DNA of 34,524 bases from a virus: the IMG/VR virus record IMGVR_UViG_3300025132_000138, positions 1-34,524 of that record, one strand, 5' to 3'. Position numbers and translations under genes: made by a program. Below are positions 31,825 to 34,524 of the stretch, piece by piece. The notes under the pieces were generated by a model, which saw only the letters and a program-made list of their open reading frames with translations, searched no databases and had not been told where the DNA came from. Each line of letters opens with the position of its first letter. The stretch's first letter is position 1.

Positions 31825-32625
31825 TTAAATATCCTTTCCTTGTGTTGGACTATAAGTTTTATTATCTGAAAATTGCTCCCAAGTCTCACTAAAACCAAAA
31901 TCATCAGCAGGGCCAGCATCAGCAGGAACTGGGGTTGCAGTATATCTCATTTCTCTTTTAGCTGTCTTAGTATTAGTATCTGTGTATAAATCAGTTTGAA
32001 CTTTCTTAATAAGACCACTTGTAGATTCTGCAATAGGACCAAATAGATATGTTTTTGCAGTAAAATTCAATGTATATATCAACGCTCTTCTTGTAGAAAA
32101 ATCTCCTTCATAATCATCTTGAAATGCTACATTATCTAAAATTAAAGGGATATCTCTTTTTTCTCCGATTGATTTTACCAAATCAACAGTTAATGTAAAT
32201 GCTGGTTGAAAATATGGTAAAATTTGTTCTACTATTTGTAATGCATCATCATTTAATTTAGTGAATATACTTAATTCAAACCCAATATTATAAGGAACAG
32301 GCATATAAACTTTCTTTAAATTGGTTCCATCAGATGCTTTAAACGTTTGAGTTACACCTGCTTTTCTACTAGGATCATAACTAACAGAATTCATTTCAAA
32401 TGACATTCTTGGTAATGTAGTTTGAACTGGTTTATTTAAATCTGCTTGTTGTTCTAATCTTGCAAGAAATTTTTGAGCAGGGCCATAAGACAGTGGAATA
32501 TTAAGTTCACTATAATCTTCACCAGAAGAATTTTGATGTTTAATACTTATATCGTTAAAAACAGTACCAAAGGAAATGATAGTTTTTCTAATTATTTCGT
32601 GATAGTAATAAGTTCCAAGCATCAA
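31825..32625 (-). CDS. 15: tail sheath stabiliser / tail terminator gp15
   Basis: 266 residues (T4 gp15 is 272). MLGTYYYHEIIRKTIISFGT, FNDISIKHQN, IPLSYGPAQKFLARLEQQ and LPRMSFEMNSVSYDPSRK are characteristic gp15 blocks. It caps the finished tail and provides the head-binding surface. Two ATGs are adjacent (MMLG); the second gives the usual MLGTYYYH start. The gene overlaps the end of gp14 by four bases. Confidence 0.95.
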   Translation of the reverse strand: MMLGTYYYHEIIRKTIISFGTVFNDISIKHQNSSGEDYSELNIPLSYGPAQKFLARLEQQADLNKPVQTTLPRMSFEMNSVSYDPSRKAGVTQTFKASDGTNLKKVYMPVPYNIGFELSIFTKLNDDALQIVEQILPYFQPAFTLTVDLVKSIGEKRDIPLILDNVAFQDDYEGDFSTRRALIYTLNFTAKTYLFGPIAESTSGLIKKVQTDLYTDTNTKTAKREMRYTATPVPADAGPADDFGFSETWEQFSDNKTYSPTQGKDI

Positions 32626-34049
32626 TATGTACCAAATGGATTTGATTCACTAAAGTCGAGAATTGCATCAGCCTCTGACTCTATATCATCGTTCTGTGCA
32701 TATTTATCTGCGAACTCAGCTGTCTCAATATAATCAACAGTGTATTTTGATTCAGAAGTAGATCCTATTGCAACATCTCCAGATACAAAATTACCATTAG
32801 TTGATCCTAATTTGAGAATATTAGTATCTTTATCCCAACTCTTAACTCTACCTTTAGCACCAGAAACAGATCCAGTAACAATTTCATTAAATTGATATGC
32901 ACCAGAACCAGTTAATATTGGGGGTGGGGCAATTGTGGCAATTCCTGTTGCAGAGGTATATCCAATACCTGCATCAGAAATAAGTATCTGGGAAACAGTA
33001 TTAGCAGTGCTGACAAGTGCTCTTCCTACAGCAGTACCAATACCAGACGTTGGTGTATTGAAGTATACTATAGGTTCTGTAGGATATCCACTACCACCAT
33101 CAGTAATTGTTATTGTTCCAATACCAGAACCAGAAGTAACTAATAATGCAGTTGCTGCTGCTCCAACACCATGAGTAGTTGTTACTCCATTTGTTTGAGT
33201 TGTTGTTGCACTCACTATGGTAACAGTTGGAGTTTCAGTGTAACCAGAACCTGAATTTGTTAATAAAATTTCTTTGACAGAATATACGTTACTTACATTT
33301 GTGGTTATTGCAACAGCAGTGGCATTTACTCCTCCTGCAGGTGCAGTACTAATTGAAACAGTTGGAGTTTGTGTATAATCATAACCATCTTGATTTAAAA
33401 TAATATTTCTAAGATATCCTGACGTTGTAGTTACACCAAGAGTTGCTGTAGATCCTACGGAAATTAACTGTAATGATGTTATATAACCTTGATCTACTAA
33501 TAGATCATCAATCTCATTACTTGTGGTACTAAGTTGATCCCAACCACCCATTTCATCTTCAAGTTCAAAGAGTTCACACTGTAATTGATAAACATAATTC
33601 TTACCTAATTGATAAAAAGGTTTTTCATGCTCTACAAATTTAACCTCAAAAATTCTTTTACCTAATGGAAAATATATTAAATCTCCTTCACGAGGTCTAG
33701 ATGAAACCTCTATTTCACTAGAAGGTTGTGCCAAAAAAGGTGCAATAAAATCTTCAAATCTTTCTTTTGATATAGTTACTACTAATTCATCTTTTAAACT
33801 CATTCCAAACTTGGTCATGATATCACCAGCACCAGTATAACCTTCATAGGTGTTGACATATGCTTCTATGGCAAAATTATCATTGAAAGTTGAAGATTCA
33901 AGTTCTCTAAAAATTGTATCTTTTTTAACTATTTTTCTTGGAAGGTATGTTACTTCCACACCAAAAATTTTTAACTGTTCATTGATTAAATCTTGAACTA
34001 GTCTTTGTTCACTTTGAGACCCTTGTAGAAAATAAGAATTAAGAGCCAT
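32622..34049 (-). CDS. 14: neck protein gp14 with a repeat-domain insertion
   Basis: 475 residues, against 256 in T4. Residues 1-195 (MALNSYFLQGSQSEQRLVQD, VTYLPRKIVKKDTIFRE, KFGMSLKDELVVTISKERFE, YFPLGKRIFEVKFVEH) and the end (ESEADAILDFSESNPFGTY) are standard gp14. Between them, residues about 195-380 hold repeats of the GSGYT..PTV.I type, followed by a GAKGRVKSWD module. gp14 and gp13 close the filled head and connect the tail. The insertion may extend from the neck as a collar or whisker-like binding element. Coupled to gp15 by ATGA. Confidence 0.92.
   Translation of the reverse strand: MALNSYFLQGSQSEQRLVQDLINEQLKIFGVEVTYLPRKIVKKDTIFRELESSTFNDNFAIEAYVNTYEGYTGAGDIMTKFGMSLKDELVVTISKERFEDFIAPFLAQPSSEIEVSSRPREGDLIYFPLGKRIFEVKFVEHEKPFYQLGKNYVYQLQCELFELEDEMGGWDQLSTTSNEIDDLLVDQGYITSLQLISVGSTATLGVTTTSGYLRNIILNQDGYDYTQTPTVSISTAPAGGVNATAVAITTNVSNVYSVKEILLTNSGSGYTETPTVTIVSATTTQTNGVTTTHGVGAAATALLVTSGSGIGTITITDGGSGYPTEPIVYFNTPTSGIGTAVGRALVSTANTVSQILISDAGIGYTSATGIATIAPPPILTGSGAYQFNEIVTGSVSGAKGRVKSWDKDTNILKLGSTNGNFVSGDVAIGSTSESKYTVDYIETAEFADKYAQNDDIESEADAILDFSESNPFGTY
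32910..33467 (-). repeat. degenerate GSGYT..PTV beta-repeats in gp14
   Basis: About four or five imperfect units of 35-50 residues, each built as GxGYTxxPTVxI, a G/A-rich turn, then an I/V-rich strand (ILLTNSGSGYTETPTVTI, ITITDGGSGYPTEPIVYF, ILISDAGIGYTSATGIAT). They occupy the part of gp14 that T4 lacks. Confidence 0.75.
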
Positions 34050-34053
34050 AATA

Positions 34054-34524
34054 CTATCCTATCATATCTAGAGGTGGTAACTCATATTCAGAAGACATTT
34101 TTTCCCTGATACTTTGAATTTCACGTTCAGCATCTTCATATATTTCTCTTCCATTTAATTCAATACCACCAGGAAGTTTAACACCTCTAAATTTAATTAA
34201 ATTTTGACCCCATTGACGTTTTATTAATTGTGTGAGATATCTTTTAAGAAAACTGTCATTAAATACACCACTAAATTGATTAGGATCTAATGCCCTATGA
34301 CAATCAATGACAAAATAAGTATCAACAGATTGTGCTGACCAGTCAATATCCAAATATAATCTATCTTGTCTTTTATTAAACCTTATTTGTTTATCAGTTG
34401 TTAGTAAAAAATCAATATCTTCTAAGTATGATTTTACCATAGAATATTGAAGAAGTTCTATTGAATTAAAATAATACAAATCATTTAAAAATAATTGATA
34501 TTTAATACTAAACATACTACCAGA
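34054..34524 (-). CDS. 13: neck protein gp13, partial at its N-terminus
   Basis: The frame is open through the right edge (codons S-G-S precede the first visible ATG at 34515), so the N-terminal half lies outside the window. T4 gp13 is 309 residues; about 156 are visible here. FNDSFLKRYLTQLIKRQWGQ, FRGVKLPGGIELNGREIYED and the end YELPPLDMIG are the conserved C-terminal gp13 blocks. With gp14 it forms the neck that seals the packaged head. The stop is four bases before gp14. Confidence 0.93.
   Translation of the reverse strand, partial: SGSMFSIKYQLFLNDLYYFNSIELLQYSMVKSYLEDIDFLLTTDKQIRFNKRQDRLYLDIDWSAQSVDTYFVIDCHRALDPNQFSGVFNDSFLKRYLTQLIKRQWGQNLIKFRGVKLPGGIELNGREIYEDAEREIQSIREKMSSEYELPPLDMIG

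Noticed and set aside
32700-32710. GATAAATA before gp15
   Set aside because: It lies within conserved gp14 codons (ADKYA) and 75 bases from the start, unlike the other late motifs.

Overview
This window is the virion-morphogenesis and early recombination region of a T4-like marine myovirus. Every gene I can support is on the minus strand, so the natural reading order is from position 34524 down to 1. The order gp13-14-15-16-[fibre cassette]-17-18-19-20-67-21-22-23-(gp3-like)-uvsY-uvsW-55-47-46 is the classic core of T4-like cyanomyoviruses. The DNA is AT-rich and tightly packed. A cyanobacterial host (Prochlorococcus/Synechococcus type) is suggested by a DUF3110 protein between gp47 and gp46, by a small protein that reads like NdhS (the ferredoxin-docking subunit of cyanobacterial NDH-1), and by a CobT-like VWA/metallopeptidase gene. 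A related phage of another marine bacterium, such as SAR11, is not excluded. No rRNA, tRNA, insertion sequence, integrase or CRISPR array was seen.

Layout in transcription order. (1) 34524-31369: neck and terminator genes gp13 (cut by the window edge), gp14 (enlarged by a repeat domain), gp15, and terminase small subunit gp16. (2) 31365-21021: a 10.3-kb adhesin/fibre cassette inserted between gp16 and gp17. It holds a coiled-coil fibre with a C-terminal self-cleaving S74 chaperone, four tandem LamG-like paralogues joined by TAATG junctions, a 1177-residue repeat fibre with a C1q-like domain, and a MAM-like protein whose two halves appear in swapped order. (3) 20996-10980: terminase large subunit gp17, sheath gp18, tube gp19, portal gp20, prohead core gp67, an 88-residue protein, protease gp21, scaffold gp22 and major capsid protein gp23, closed by a strong intrinsic terminator. 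(4) 10888-7298: three small proteins, a tail-tube-like protein, UvsY, UvsW and a 140-residue conserved protein. (5) 7188-1: an early operon starting at a textbook sigma-70 promoter. It runs gp55, small membrane proteins, the NdhS-like protein, gp47, DUF3110, gp46, two small basic proteins, the CobT-like protein, a small membrane protein and a DUF4385 protein (cut by the window edge).

Two transcription programmes can be read from the DNA. The gp55 operon has a host-type -35/-10 promoter. TATAAATA-like motifs (the T4 late-promoter type, recognised by gp55) lie 20-37 bases before gp22, gp67, gp20, gp18, the 1177-residue fibre gene and a small gene after gp23. The early operon would therefore make the sigma factor that switches on the structural genes in the same window.

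Six short genes (38-59 residues) in the early operon are supported mainly by their stop/start overlaps (ATGA or GTGA) with their neighbours. No stretch longer than 300 bases lacks a gene; the longest gaps are about 110 bases (7189-7297) and about 90 bases (10889-10979).
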